Part shown: piece after piece, positions 46,101 to 57,507 of the stretch | Layout: each line of letters opens with the position of its first letter | Position numbering within the stretch: the first letter of the stretch is position 1 | Source: Gonatopus flavifemur | Taxonomy: Eukaryota; Arthropoda; Insecta; Hymenoptera; Dryinidae | DNA length: 64,000 bases | NCBI GenBank assembly: GCA_018340375.1 | Contig: JAFFJZ010000020.1 | Location: 4,030,001-4,094,000, forward strand | Direction: 5' to 3' | Position numbers and translations under genes: made by a program | Notes under the pieces: model-generated | What the model saw: the letters and a program-made list of their open reading frames with translations, nothing else | Told to the model about the DNA's origin: nothing | Databases searched by the model: none

Positions 46101-47909
46101 ACAAAGATGTTACGGATTCGATATTTTATATATCCACTGTCAATCCTCTGATATTGAATTATATAAAAACACCGCATATTTTATCCCTCATAAAGTGACT
46201 ACTCCTTTATTATTTTCCTAATTATACTCACGTTCCTCTGTTTTATTATACCAAGTACATCGGAACTTTTATCTCTCGTTTCTAATGGATTTTCTTCCTC
46301 TTCTTCTTCTGTTCCTTCTTCTATCACGATGGAGTATGCAAGTCTTGAAACAGTCGTTGAGGTCCAAGACCTTTACCAGATCGATAGTTCATCTCCTTCC
46401 ATCCAGACAATCTACTTTTTTACACACCTCCTCTCTCTTCTTATTCTTTTCTGTTTCCGAGTCTAGAACTCGATTCTTGCTACTCAACATCCCTACATAT
46501 CATCTAGTTGCAAAAACTTCGGGAAAACGTATGAAATGAAAAACACAAGATACATAAATGCCATTTTTGGCATCTTTATTTCAAGTTTTCACGCGGTATC
46601 GTACTTACGTACTAAAAAGAAATATGTCAAAATTCTTTGAGAATTCGTTGGGAGTGTGGTAAACAAACGAATAGGGAAACAGTTTCACGAATCGCCTGAG
46701 AAAGGAAAAGTTTTTTAATATCAAGGGAATATAGTTCTATGCAGTTTGTTCCGCACCTTTCTTCACATATATACCTTATTTTCTAGATCCACTTCGTGTT
46801 TCAATTTCTAAAAGTTCGAAGAATCGTATGAGAAGGTTCTCGCTTTTGTGGGAGAAGAAGGAAATTTATTCAACCCTTATATTCGAATACACTCAGATCG
46901 CTTCGTACGATTCTTATTCCTCCTCCGGCGATTGCGGTTGAGAGGAGGAAACTATTTTCTAAAAATGAAATTATTTCAATACTTTGTGTGTGTATAAATA
47001 TATTTTGTGCAACCTCGAGGAGGAATTTTATTCGAAACGAAGTAGTATGCACGTAAATGAAAGCGAAAAACCGAATGTCGCACATGTCGTAAGCTACGTA
47101 ATCAGGAAATTTGCACAGTCTATTCTGTAACGCTTCAGAATTCCATAGCCTGCTCGTTTCTGGACAGCAAAAGCATTGTGCATTTCAACGACACAAAAGC
47201 AAAAGTGCAGTCAAGTGCAGTCAAGTGCAGTTAGTGAACGCCTGATTGCTCTTAAACCCGTGCACTTTATGAGGATTTTATGTAGCCTAGTAACGCATCC
47301 ACCTCACAACTATCCATTATTTAGTACACATTTTGCTATTTTCATTTTAGCCCATGATGAAATATAGGTCACAATAATGAATATTGAAGCGTCATAGAAT
47401 ATTGAAATACCTCGCTCCCGTTTTTTCGTTCATAAGAATGTGTATATTGCAACTTTGAATACATAAAATTGTTTCTTCTGGATTTATTTAGCTGTTGTAA
47501 TGGAGGAAGAAGGATATCGATTCATTTTTCTTGTCGTAACGGATATATCTGTAAATATAATGAGATGAAAGGGATCCACAGATTGTATAATAACAAGAGA
47601 TGAAAAAATCAATTACCTGTTCAGGTAACATTTTCATGCAAAATTCAGTGTAACGGAGGATGCTATTGGAAATTCTATAGAAAGTATCTTTGGAATATTA
47701 CGGTTGGAAATTTTTAGTTGAACTTTCAATTACATTCTCAGGACAACACGAAGCTGTAAAAAACTTTCATGAAGGTAGATTAGGAATGCTGACATTTGAA
47801 CGTTCGGTGAACCTTCATTGAACGTATATCAACTTAAAATCAATCTAAAATTGACCTATGACCTTGATCAATCGAGATCAACACTTTAAATTTCAATGAC
47901 GAAGGTATA
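43151..47909. other. low-repeat stretch of intron 3
   Basis: About 4.8 kb without recognised elements, apart from an 11-base G run at 46006-46016 and short CTT and TATA runs. GC-richer patches occur at 43540-43700 and 44480-44660. An ATG frame at 46285-46539 starts with a Leu-rich stretch from CTT repeats and is probably chance. I see no convincing exon. Confidence 0.35.
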
Positions 47910-48569
47910 CGAGGGTGGGGTGAAAAGTTTCCAGCCTGGTCAAGAGATGGCGCCAACATGTCTACTTTTGTGATGTAGTCCTGTACTGCCATTCCTATCT
48001 AGCTTGTACATAAAATTTCAGGTCGACTGCTCTGTTAATGTAAGTTCGATGCGGCACTGAAGGAAACCCCTCGATTGTTTACTGTAAAAATGGAAAAATC
48101 GGAAAAGCGTGCGGTCATAAAATACTTTCATTTGAAAGGATTTAACCAGCTCAAATGAAAGATGAAATGGATCCAACATTACAAGACTCTTCTCCATCAT
48201 ATTCAATTATAAAACAGTGGGTTTCCTGAATTTAAGAAAGGTCGTACGAGCACCTCTGATGAATCACGTTGGGGACGCCCCGTTTAGGTCACAGCTTCAG
48301 AAATGATTGAGAAAATCCATCAAATAGTGTTGGAGGACCGCAGATTGAAAGTGCACGAGTGAGCTGAGACTACTAAAATATCAACTGAACGTTTTACATA
48401 ACCATTTGGGAATGCCGCGTTTGCTAACGGTCGACCAAAAATTGAGTCGAAAAATCATTTCAACCGAGAATTTGGCAATGTTTAAGCGTAACCCAAGTGA
48501 ATTTTTGTGTCGATTTGTAACACAGTGCTACAAAAAAGGAAAAATTAAAGACACTTCTCAAATGACCTA

Positions 48570-48792
48570 CACTGTTAAAAATTTCTGCATTAATTTCAAT
48601 GTTTTTACTGGAAGTTTTTTTCAAGTACGTACATGAATTCAGTTTCATGCACATTTTACATGAAATTTAATGTAAACTGTAGCATAATCTATAGTATTTT
48701 CATGTTTTTGTACATTAAATTTGATGCAGAATGTATATGAACCTGATTTCATGTACGCAATTGAAAAAAACTTCCAGATATTTCTGACAGTG
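48570..48792. mobile_element. CACTG-ended MITE, third level of nesting
   Basis: Ends CACTGTTAAAAATTTCTG and AGATATTTCTGACAGTG, flanked by TA. Arms pair around GTACATGAATTCAGTTTCAT. Confidence 0.85.
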
Positions 48793-49090
48793 TAGTGTGT
48801 TTATAATATTGTATATTATAATATAATTATATTAGCCTGAGTTCTACTTATTTGTCCTATATTCTTTTCTCAGCGCAATGATAGAACAAGTCAACATCAT
48901 ATTCGATAGCATGATACGTCATATGATGCATAGAATATTATCAATTTTCGTATAAGACCGAAATTTCCTTTTTTGGAAAAAATTGTATAACTCTGAAAAT
49001 TCTTATGACAATTCCTACATTCCTGATGTGGTTTTCCTCCATTCCCAAATAATATGCATGTTTGGGCAAATACGCGCTTTAGTGTGGGAC

Positions 49091-49317
49091 TTAAATGAGG
49101 TGTTCAAAATGGTTGCCTAAACATTCGAAGCAGTGAGCGAGACGATTATAACAACTTTCACCTACGTTCCGCAAAATTTCAGGAGTGGTGAGTGCCACTT
49201 CCTCTATTATTCTTTCACGCAACCCTTCTAAATCTTGTGCTCGATTTTGATAAACCCGATCTTTCAAATGTCCCCAAAGGAAAAAGTCTAATGGGGTCAA
49301 ATCAGGAGATCGGGGGG
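49091..49317 (-). pseudogene. C-terminal fragment of a Tc3/DUF4817-associated DDE transposase
   Basis: On the - strand it reads PRSPDLTPLDFFLWGHLK, then DRVYQNRAQDLEGLRERI, then LGNHFEHLI and TAA. PDLTPLDFFLWG is the third catalytic motif of Tc1/mariner-type transposases, and the GNHFEHL ending is typical of the group linked to DUF4817 N-terminal domains in insects. The rest of the gene is missing: the reading stops abruptly at 49317, where a tandem array begins. Confidence 0.8.
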
Positions 49318-49323
49318 GAAATG

Positions 49324-49635
49324 TTCAAGAATTATTAAGAATGTCGAAAACAATCAAATCTGTCCGAGAATATTCAAGAATTATCGAAAATATCGAAAAT
49401 GAGCAAAGTTATCCCAAAGAAGTTTGAGAATTATCGAGAATGTCGAAAATAATCAAAATTATCCGAAAATGTTTGAGAATTATCGAAAATAAGCGAATTT
49501 ATCTGTAAATGTTCGAGAATTATTAGGAATGTCGAGAGTAATAGAATTTGTCCGAGAATATTCAAAAATTATCGAAAATATCGAAAATGTGCAAAGTTAT
49601 CCGAAAATGTTCAAGAATTGTTGAAAGTATCGTAA
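49324..49635. repeat. 49-bp tandem array, about six units
   Basis: Units begin TTCAAGAATTAT or TTTGAGAATTATCG and contain GAATGTCGAAAA and TCCGAGAATA/TCCGAAAATG. Units are 49 bp with one shortened by about 9 bp, and are diverged. Confidence 0.75.
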
Positions 49636-49779
49636 GATGATGGGAAATGATCGAAAGTAGCCAGAAATGGTGAGGAACACAAAAAAAAATGAAAATTATG
49701 ATTCGAATGAACAGGTGAGAAAAACTTGTGAAAAATCCTGAATCAACAGTTTTAGAGACGTTATAAGGCGAGTGCGGCG

Positions 49780-50335
49780 TGGAACGCTGGTATGAGAAAG
49801 TTGGAGGGGGGACTTTGGCTAGGGGGCTACGTAATGTATGCAATCCTTCTACACTTATTTCTTATTCATCTTGATTTGTTGATGGATCCATTATTATTCA
49901 TCATTTCCGATTGTTTTCGGGAATCCACTTCCCTACAATGATACATAATGCGCTCCCCCCCCCCCATTTGATTGAAAAATAACATCCAAAGATCTTCATC
50001 TGATGGGGAGTTAGGAAGGTTTACACCGGCCCTGACTGCTCCCAGAACAATCTTCAAGTGGTCATAATTCGACGAAAAATTGACCGATTTCAATAAACAA
50101 AAAACGGCTCTATTCGGGCTGAAAATCCCCATCAAATGAGCTATCGCAAGCTTCCCCACCTCATTCGAGATTTTTGCCCCTCCATCGCCCCCTTCAAGAT
50201 TGCGGACTTCTCACTCTCCTAGTATGGTAGATTTTGTTCCCCCGTTGAATTTAAAAAAAAATTATCCCATTATCTCCACCCGTTCAGGAGTTATTAGGGG
50301 GTATCCAGACTTTTGCACCACCCTGTATATGTCTC
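49780..50335 (-). repeat. end of a TACAGGGTGGTGC-type transposon
   Basis: Read on the - strand from about 50335 it starts TACAGGGTGGTGCAAAAG and continues with GGGTATCC... and AACTCCTGAACGGGTGG. It is a solo end: no matching partner is seen. A 97-codon frame on the - strand (49866-50159) lies in it; I do not recognise the product. Confidence 0.5.
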
Positions 50336-51217
50336 GAAAGTGTCAACATTCCCCTTTTAGAACCCGATTGGGATTTTAAAATTGCTCAAAAAATGGCCAG
50401 GTTAGAAATTTTCAAATGTACAAAATCACCAAAAATCAGGTTTTTGACCATAACTTGAAAATTTGAGGGTGTAAAAAATTTTTCAAACATGGTTTTGTGT
50501 TGTATTCGACCGGACCAACAACCTACACTAGGTCATTCGAAAGGTGCCTGACCAGTGTAGCACCATGTAATTGTCGATTAAACTTGGGTCCACTATTACA
50601 CTCCTGGAAACAAACAACAGTCAAAACAGTGGATTGGACCGGGTGAACCAATCCCAGAAAAGGCAAAAACTATTTTGTCGGCGACAAAGGTTATAGTTAC
50701 TGTTTTTTCTTGGGATGCAAGAGGAATAATCTTCATTGATTGCCTTGAAAAGGGTAAGACTATCACTGGTCAATACTACGCAGAGTTATTGCAACGTTTG
50801 AAGAAGGAGGTGCAGATTAAATGACCTCATTTGGCGAAGAAAAAAATCTTGTTTCATCACAATAACGCGTCCGCGCATTCATCAATCATTGCGCAGACTA
50901 AAATTCACGAATTGAAGTTCGAACTGATGCCGCATCTTCCCTATTCTCCAGATTTAGCCCCTAGTGACTATCATCTGTTCCCTAACCTCAAAAAATGGCT
51001 AATCGGTGGTAAGAGATTTGGAAGCAACGAGGGAGTAATCGATGCTGTAAATCAGTATTTTGAGGAGCTTGATGAATCGGTGTATGAAGATGGTATTACT
51101 ACATAGGAGCACGGTTATGAAAAGTGTATTAGGAGATTATGTTGGAAAGTGAAACACAAAAAATCCAAAAAGAGTGTTTTTTTGGTTAGGCCGGAAACTT
51201 TTCACCCCACCCACGTA

Positions 51218-52587
51218 CACTAATGTGATGTGATATAATGTATTTGAAATTCAGGCCCCAAGAATTGAGAATTTTATTCAGAAACATGCGTCAAAAGTAC
51301 TAAAACTCCAAGGAAATTTCCTACAACGTATGGAATTGAAAAAAATGAAATATTTTCAACAAAACCTCGGTGTATTCTACAATGATTTACATCAAGGACA
51401 GGAGTGGATTGATAGTACTATACATATTCTGGAAAATCGATAAATTTTCATATGCTCCGTCATTCGCCCGAAGCGAGAGATTTCATTGAGCAAACATAAA
51501 TATTATGTTGATGCTTCTAATTCTACTACGGATCCTCTTTATAATCATCCCTTGATTCACTCCCTCAGTTCCCACCTCGCTAATACCATCTTTTTCATTT
51601 CTGTTGACACAATTTTCATCTCTTTTATTCTTCCTCGTTGGAATGATTGTGTCATTCCCGGATCTCAGTCAGTTTATCTTGTTCGCCGGAGGAATTTATA
51701 TTTCCTTCAAGCTGGATATCAAATATTTTCTCTTCATTCCTCTTATTCCACCATCTCTGTAATTTTCATTCACTGTTCATCTCGGTCGATTTCATATCTT
51801 GAAATTCCAGGTTCGAGGAATTGTAAACACACGAGTATTGTATTGAAATAGAAACAACTGCTAAAGTAACGAAACGAGTTGTTCTTTTTTTTTTGTTCGA
51901 TTCAACTTGCTCGGTCTGGATCGAACGACTTGTCGGATCATCGGTATAATACCCGGGACGGTATTCGGTATTTTCATTGTTGGTGCCCTTTGGATAGTCC
52001 TGAATGAGAAAAAACGAGGAAGATCACCCTCAATCCCTTGCGTTTCCAATGTTCTTTTCCTGTAGCCAGTCCACCCCTGTCTTTGCCTACTTGATTCGCC
52101 GTAGGAGGGAATTTTTATTCATTCTAGGGGAGGTATTTTTCATCCAACCACAGATTTTGATGCGGTGAACTATTCACTGGAGGAAAACTTGGAAGCATTA
52201 ATATCTGACGATTTGAGCGTTAATTGGATTTGGTGGAATGCAATAGTAAGCGACGGGGTGATTTTTGCGAATGAGATTGAATGAGTGATATTTTAGGTGG
52301 AATCAACGACATTTATTGATACAAAATTTTATAGGATTGAATGAGTGTTGCGCTAATTTTTTTCTGGTGGGAAAAATTAACAATTATCAGTCTAAAATCA
52401 GCCATTTTGTGTGGGACTTATCCGGAAATTGGTGGATAAAAGATGGGACTTCATTTCAATTAGAAATTGAGCAATTCACGATGACGAATGATGGTGATGT
52501 TTGATTTATTCTCAATAGGCAACTTACGCCTGACGATTTTTGAACTAACCAGTTTTGGGATTCTTCTGATGACCTTTTTGCTCTCTA
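51218..52587. other. intron 3 sequence, no recognised elements
   Basis: About 1.4 kb. A + strand frame near 51930-52060 contains IIGIIPGTVFGIFIVGALW followed by basic residues, like a membrane segment, but has no start, splice sites or family match. Confidence 0.35.
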
Positions 52588-52855
52588 AATTTAGAAGAGT
52601 GAAAAATCAAGCGTTTCACTCCACTGAGTTTCAGAAAAGAGCCAGTCCGCTTCGACTAGGATTTTCACTCGTTTCGAGTGAACTCTCACTTCGTCAGAGT
52701 GAAAAATTCACTCCAGAATTGGAATGTCTGTTAGTTTATAACTTCACACCTTGGGCTATCACTCTGAAAGCCTGGAAATTTCACTCGAAATTTCGACAAG
52801 CTCACTTCTGGCTGGCTAAAGAGTGAAATCTCACTCTAAAAATTTTAGAGAGTGA
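52588..52855. repeat. GAGTGA-family repeat, uninterrupted copy
   Basis: Runs from CTCTCTAAATTTAGAAGAGTG to AAATTTTAGAGAGTGAG, about 268 bp, with inverted ends and many GAGTGAAA/TTTCACTC words. It serves as the empty-site reference for the interrupted copies at 8 and 39 kb. Confidence 0.75.
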
Positions 52856-55800
52856 GTTCAGTTTCCATGAGCAACACTTAGCTGGTTTGAAGTATGCATA
52901 TTATCTCTTATCCTGAAATTTTCTCCAAATTATCGCTTTTTTCCATTCCTAATCCCCTGTTTTTCATTCCTCATTTTTTTCCCATTCTCGCAATCTCTTC
53001 CCACTCTTTTTATTTATATGAATTATCACTACCCATTTCTCTCGTTTATTCCATTCGAGGTCCTCCCTAATCCTTACTTTTTCTAATTACGCGTTTCTTT
53101 CTTCTTCCCCTGATGTTCCTCGATTCCTCTAATTAACTACCGTGCGCTCTTCTCCCCTTTTTCTTTGATCTCCATAACAATCGTGTATACCAACGTTGTC
53201 CTTGAAACATTTCACTCTCAGCTTTCTTCTTATCTTATTTCTATAATTAATACACTTCCACCATACTTCGTGTTGAGGAAGAGAATTGATTCGACCGATT
53301 TTTCCCCCTGCGGTTCCCCGCAGAAGCACATGTTTTTCATCTTTTTGCTTTCATACACAAAATCCTCCTCTACTAATCGTTTACTGAAATTTGATTTCAA
53401 GGAATTATGAAAACAAAAACTATGTCGCAATTTCATTTCAACTCCACAAAGTGACTCAAATGTAGGGAAAAAGGTTGAAATCATATACACATTATCAGTA
53501 TACGAGAACCTTATATTTGAGAGTTCGTTGACATTTGAATGTGAAGAGAAAAACTGTATCACCGCGTATCCATATCACGCAAATCTGAACACTTCGAGAG
53601 TAGTCGTAAGGAGAATATACTCGCTAATCGATTCTTCCGATCCTGTTGCCTAGCGTGAATACCGTTGCGACTTGCTTCAAAACAAGAATATGCACCGGTC
53701 GACAAACGCAATACGTCCTCGGCCACTTTCTAGCCTCGGGCTTCCCCGACGTACTCTGTGTAGGTTTTTCAGTAATCTAACATCGACTCTCTCATGTTAT
53801 AATAACAATTCTAACGTGGATTGAGAATTGCGACGATGCAGAGAACGTTTTCGGTTGGCATCTCATACACCTGTACGTGAGATTATCGACGCAGTTATGC
53901 GTTTTACCTGAACGTAACGACGTTTAAAAAACTGTGGTGAAATCTCTGATTCTTTGAAGGCATTGTTGTGCTCATTTTAAAAATCTGACAAAATATATCA
54001 CAAATCATTCTTTATAATCGATGAGGGAGCTTGGAAGAAAAATCTAGATTTCTCTAGGACTGCTCTCTCTTGTTAACTTCCCGGATTTGAAAACTGGCTG
54101 TCATTATTCCTTTCATTGAAAGTTCTTACCCTGTGACGTATCCGCAAACGCGTATGTGACTGAAAGATCGCTATTATACTTACTTTTTATGTTTCATGGA
54201 ATGGAAGGAGATTTGTTTGCTGTGGTATTGAGAAGAAAACCATTCATAAATTTTCTTGTTACGATAAACATACTTTCAATGTTCAGAGTCGTTTCTTTAT
54301 GACTTTCTTCCCAGAAGTTCTACTATTCTGCGTTTGCGTAGAATGTATGGCATATGGATAAAGTGCATATGATTGATATAATAGCTCTTATATAATCAAT
54401 ATGATTACGAAGACGAAATGCCTCGGTGACTATGGAATTTCTGTCAACAAAGATGTATATTGATGCAGTATTTCCTATTTAATGGTCATATTAGGTATTC
54501 AGCATAGAGTTAGGTGATGAATTCCGCTCGATTAAGTATGAAATTTCTAATTTCCTTATCATTTAATTCCATCTTGTTCCACCTTCAATTTTATGTGGCC
54601 TCGTTATTTCCAATTTACGCACATTTATTTCGTATTTCTTTCCTATAAAAAAACACTTTTCAGTTCTCACTGAATCTCATCCAACTCTTATTGAAATTCT
54701 ACGAAGATGCAGTTGAATCTCATTTGACTATTTATTTATGAGATTTCATCAATTTCATGAATTCCTCTACATCCAATCTCATTGAATCTCGCCAAATTTC
54801 AACAAAACCACCGACAACAATTTATATTGAGATTCATTTGGACTGACTAAACTTTGTTTGAATCAAATAAATTTCTATTCACATATGAACGTACTACAGT
54901 TTCAGTTGGATCAAATAAAAAATTTATCCCATTGGAACGAATTTGTATTCATTTCAAATGAAATTTACTTGAATCAAATCAGAATTTATTGAATGCAATG
55001 AAATTACTAGTAGTTTCATATTCATGTAAACTGTTTTTCTAGGTGCCTTGGAAAATGGTCGCATTAAATTTCATGAAATTTTTTCAAAACAGGACAATAG
55101 AAATCTAGTTAGTTATTCTTAAAATCTAGAAGAATGAAAAATCTCAGAGAATAATCATTTTAATTTTCTTTGTTTCAGGTACGTATTTAATGTAACAACT
55201 GTGTTTCTACTCAGACACTGCGTAAGTAATAGCGTATAATTATGTGAATAAGATTAATGAGCTTTACGTGGATCTCCAGTGTAGTGGATATTTCTGTTCT
55301 TGACTCTGGAAATTCAAAACCGGATTTACACGCTCATTTTCTTTCAAAGTGATTTTTCTTGGATATCCTTTTTCTTCAGAACTTGCATGTTTAATTTTTC
55401 CTCAGATGGAGTGAAAACGATCTCATTGAAACTGATTTTCATTGTCGAGATAATGATGATGGGGAAAAAAGAGATTTTTAATTTCTGTTGAATATTTGAA
55501 TCATCTCGTTCCACTAAAATGATCCACAAACACGGAAAAAAATATTTAGGTTCATTACGAAGATTTCTTGATATCCCATCTAAATGATATCGCTGAATTT
55601 CGTTGAGATAGAAGTCTGGCTGTAGTGAATAAACTTTATTGCTGATGAAATATAGTTTTAACCACTAAAATATTTAGCGATAATGTCTATACTTTCACTC
55701 CAAAAGAGCGACTAGATTGTATGGGTGCGACACCTAAACACAAATAGCTGCACAGTCTAGCTCACTAATTTAGTCGTAATAGATAGAATTTTTCACTGGT

Positions 55801-56565
55801 GTTTCCAAGTAAGCTCACATGGCAGTAGAATTCCTTTATAGTCATATTCGACTAAGGTAAGAACTCACTTTTAGACAATACTTTGAGTTTTCTTCGATGC
55901 TCCTTCCAAAAAACGCAAGAAACTGATGTCTAAAGGCTGACGAAGCTCTTTCTGTAGCATCCTAGGATTACGATGTCAGATATATGATTCTTTGAAGTAT
56001 CTCACATGATGATTCTTCTATCAAGAAGATTTTTGAGATGGAAAGAAAGATCATTCGAGATCTTCAAGAATGATCATATGAAACCATCGGCTATAATTTC
56101 ATACTACCTCCCCCTCTGGTTTGATAAAACTTGTTGTTCACTACTTCATGAGATATTCAAAAGAACAATAGCTCTGCATCATTCATTGTTGTAATCAATT
56201 CTTAATTAACCTAGTGCTTGATCCACTACAGTTCGCTATTCTGTGAGAATAATAAAGTCTTCTTCTGTCTGTTTATCAAAAATATCAAACCTAAGATCAT
56301 CATCGTTTGAAATGAGCAAATTTGATACATCACTTAACAAAGATCGATGAGTTCTTGACGAGTGCAAAGTTTGTTTGTTAGAGACTATTACATAATTAGT
56401 AATTTATTCAATATTCTTGGAGTGAACGTACTAATCTTTCCCACATATGCAAAGAAAAAGTACCTTATGTGAATTTGCTATGACAAGACAATAGAAAGTT
56501 TGATCGAATTTACAATGTTTTACAGTAAATTCCTCGGTTCCCAATGATCCTGTTCTATCCTTGCA
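52856..56565. other. low-repeat stretch of intron 3
   Basis: About 3.7 kb. A GC-richer block at 53640-53900 resembles single-copy sequence. 54500-55080 is AT-rich with degenerate TTTCATGAATT words. No exon or RNA gene recognised. Confidence 0.35.
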
Positions 56566-56567
56566 TA

Positions 56568-57505
56568 CAGGGTGGTCCATTTGAAGTGATATAGTCAAAT
56601 ATCTTGGAAACTAGTGGAGATGGAAAAAATGTTCCCGATAAAAAGTTTAGGGTTCCAAGGGGGAAGTATGATGCTGACCTTGAAAAATCCCTCAGAGGTC
56701 ATTTTGAAGGTCATTTGGGGGTCAAGATGGTTTTTTCAAATGGGACCCCCATTTTGTTATCATGGCATGGGAAAGCTGGTTCCAAACCCTTCACGAAACA
56801 CTGGTTATGGATCCCTTTCCGCCCATCGGGGTGCAAAGTATGGACCGTTGAAGTTATTGATGAACTACTCTTAGCGCTACCCAGGAACAACGACGTGGAC
56901 GTGGTAGTTCTCTGTTCCCTCCGTAGTGCTTGATCATCGTGAGTCCCCTTGCCTCTCACACGAGGGGTGCTTGATGCTGTTACAATAATTGCTCGAAGTT
57001 ACCCCCCTCTGCCTGGATACATAATCCTGGTATGTTGGCACAAACAGTGCGGATGCGATCGATCATGTCCTCCCTCATTTACAAAAAAACTTCCAAATTT
57101 TGGAACCCCACATGTGAGAGGCAAGGGGACTCACGATAATCAAGCACTACGGAGGGAACAGAGAACTACCACGTCCACGTCGTTGTTCCTGGGTAGCGCT
57201 AAGAGTAGTTCATCAATAACTTCAACGGTCCATACTTTGCACCCCGATGGGCGGAAAGGGATCCATAACCAGTGTTTCGTGAAGGGTTTGGAACCAGCTT
57301 TCCCATGCCATGATAACAAAATGGGGGTCCCATTTGAAAAAACCATCTTGACCCCCAAATGACCTTCAAAATGACCTCTGAGGGATTTTTCAAGGTCAGC
57401 ATCATACTTCCCCCTTGGAACCCTAAACTTTTTATCGGGAACATTTTTTCCATCTCCACTAGTTTCCAAGATATTTGACTATATCACTTCAAATGGACCA
57501 CCCTG
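56568..57505. mobile_element. foldback element with 393-bp arms
   Basis: Arms 56568-56960 and 57113-57505 are reverse complements with one mismatch seen (56935 against 57138), around a 152-bp loop. Ends are CAGGGTGGTCCATTTGAAG and complement, with TA on both sides. Each arm holds the same 109-codon frame (56604-56933 + and 57140-57469 -). Its outer bases resemble the solo end near 50335, suggesting one superfamily. Confidence 0.92.
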
Positions 57506-57507
57506 TA

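Larger units (their letters stand above)
48520..50567 (-). mobile_element. 2 kb Tc1/mariner-type element inserted in the mariner, internally rearranged
   Basis: Ends ACACAGTGCTAC and GTAGCACCATG with TA on both sides. Subterminal blocks also pair (AAATGACCTA near 48560 with TAGGTCATTCG near 50535). Inside are a MITE, the C-terminus of a transposase, a 49-bp tandem array and a stray GTGGTGCAAAAG-type transposon end at about 50330. Confidence 0.75.
48090..51106 (+). pseudogene. irritans-type mariner transposase, split by insertion and lacking its second Asp
   Basis: Starts MEKSEKRAVIKYFHLKGF at 48090 and shifts frame at once. MPRLLTVDQKLSRKIISTE and KRNPSEFLCRFV (48412-48519) precede the insertion. 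The other half resumes at 50570 with KLGSTITLL-type shifted frame and WIGPGEPIPEKAKTILS (Gly for the Ser usual in this copy's sister), then IIFIDCLEKGKTITGQYYAE. The last open frame (50831-51106) has FHHNNASAHSS where the sister copy has HHDNA, so the second catalytic Asp is Asn. PYSPDLAPSDYHLFPN keeps the third Asp. It ends YEDGITT. Confidence 0.88.
47910..51215 (+). mobile_element. irritans-type mariner carrying a 2 kb nested element
   Basis: Ends CGAGGGTGGGGTGAAAAG and CTTTTCACCCCACCCACG, flanked by TA. Total 3306 bp; minus the 2048-bp insertion and its TA it is 1256 bp. Same family as 25217-26757 but opposite orientation. Confidence 0.92.

Noticed and set aside
46285..46539. ATG frame with a signal-peptide-like MDFLPLLLLFLLLSRW start
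   Set aside because: The Leu run comes from a CTT simple repeat, and the rest shows no protein-like features or splice context.
51925..52065. Hydrophobic + strand peptide IIGIIPGTVFGIFIVGALW, resembling a membrane segment
   Set aside because: No start codon, no convincing splice sites and no recognised family; the opposite strand is also open over the same bases.
56604..56933. 109-codon ORF in the foldback arm as a protein gene
   Set aside because: A second frame of the same DNA is also open, the sequence is an exact mirror in the other arm, and no domain is recognisable; more likely terminal-repeat sequence.
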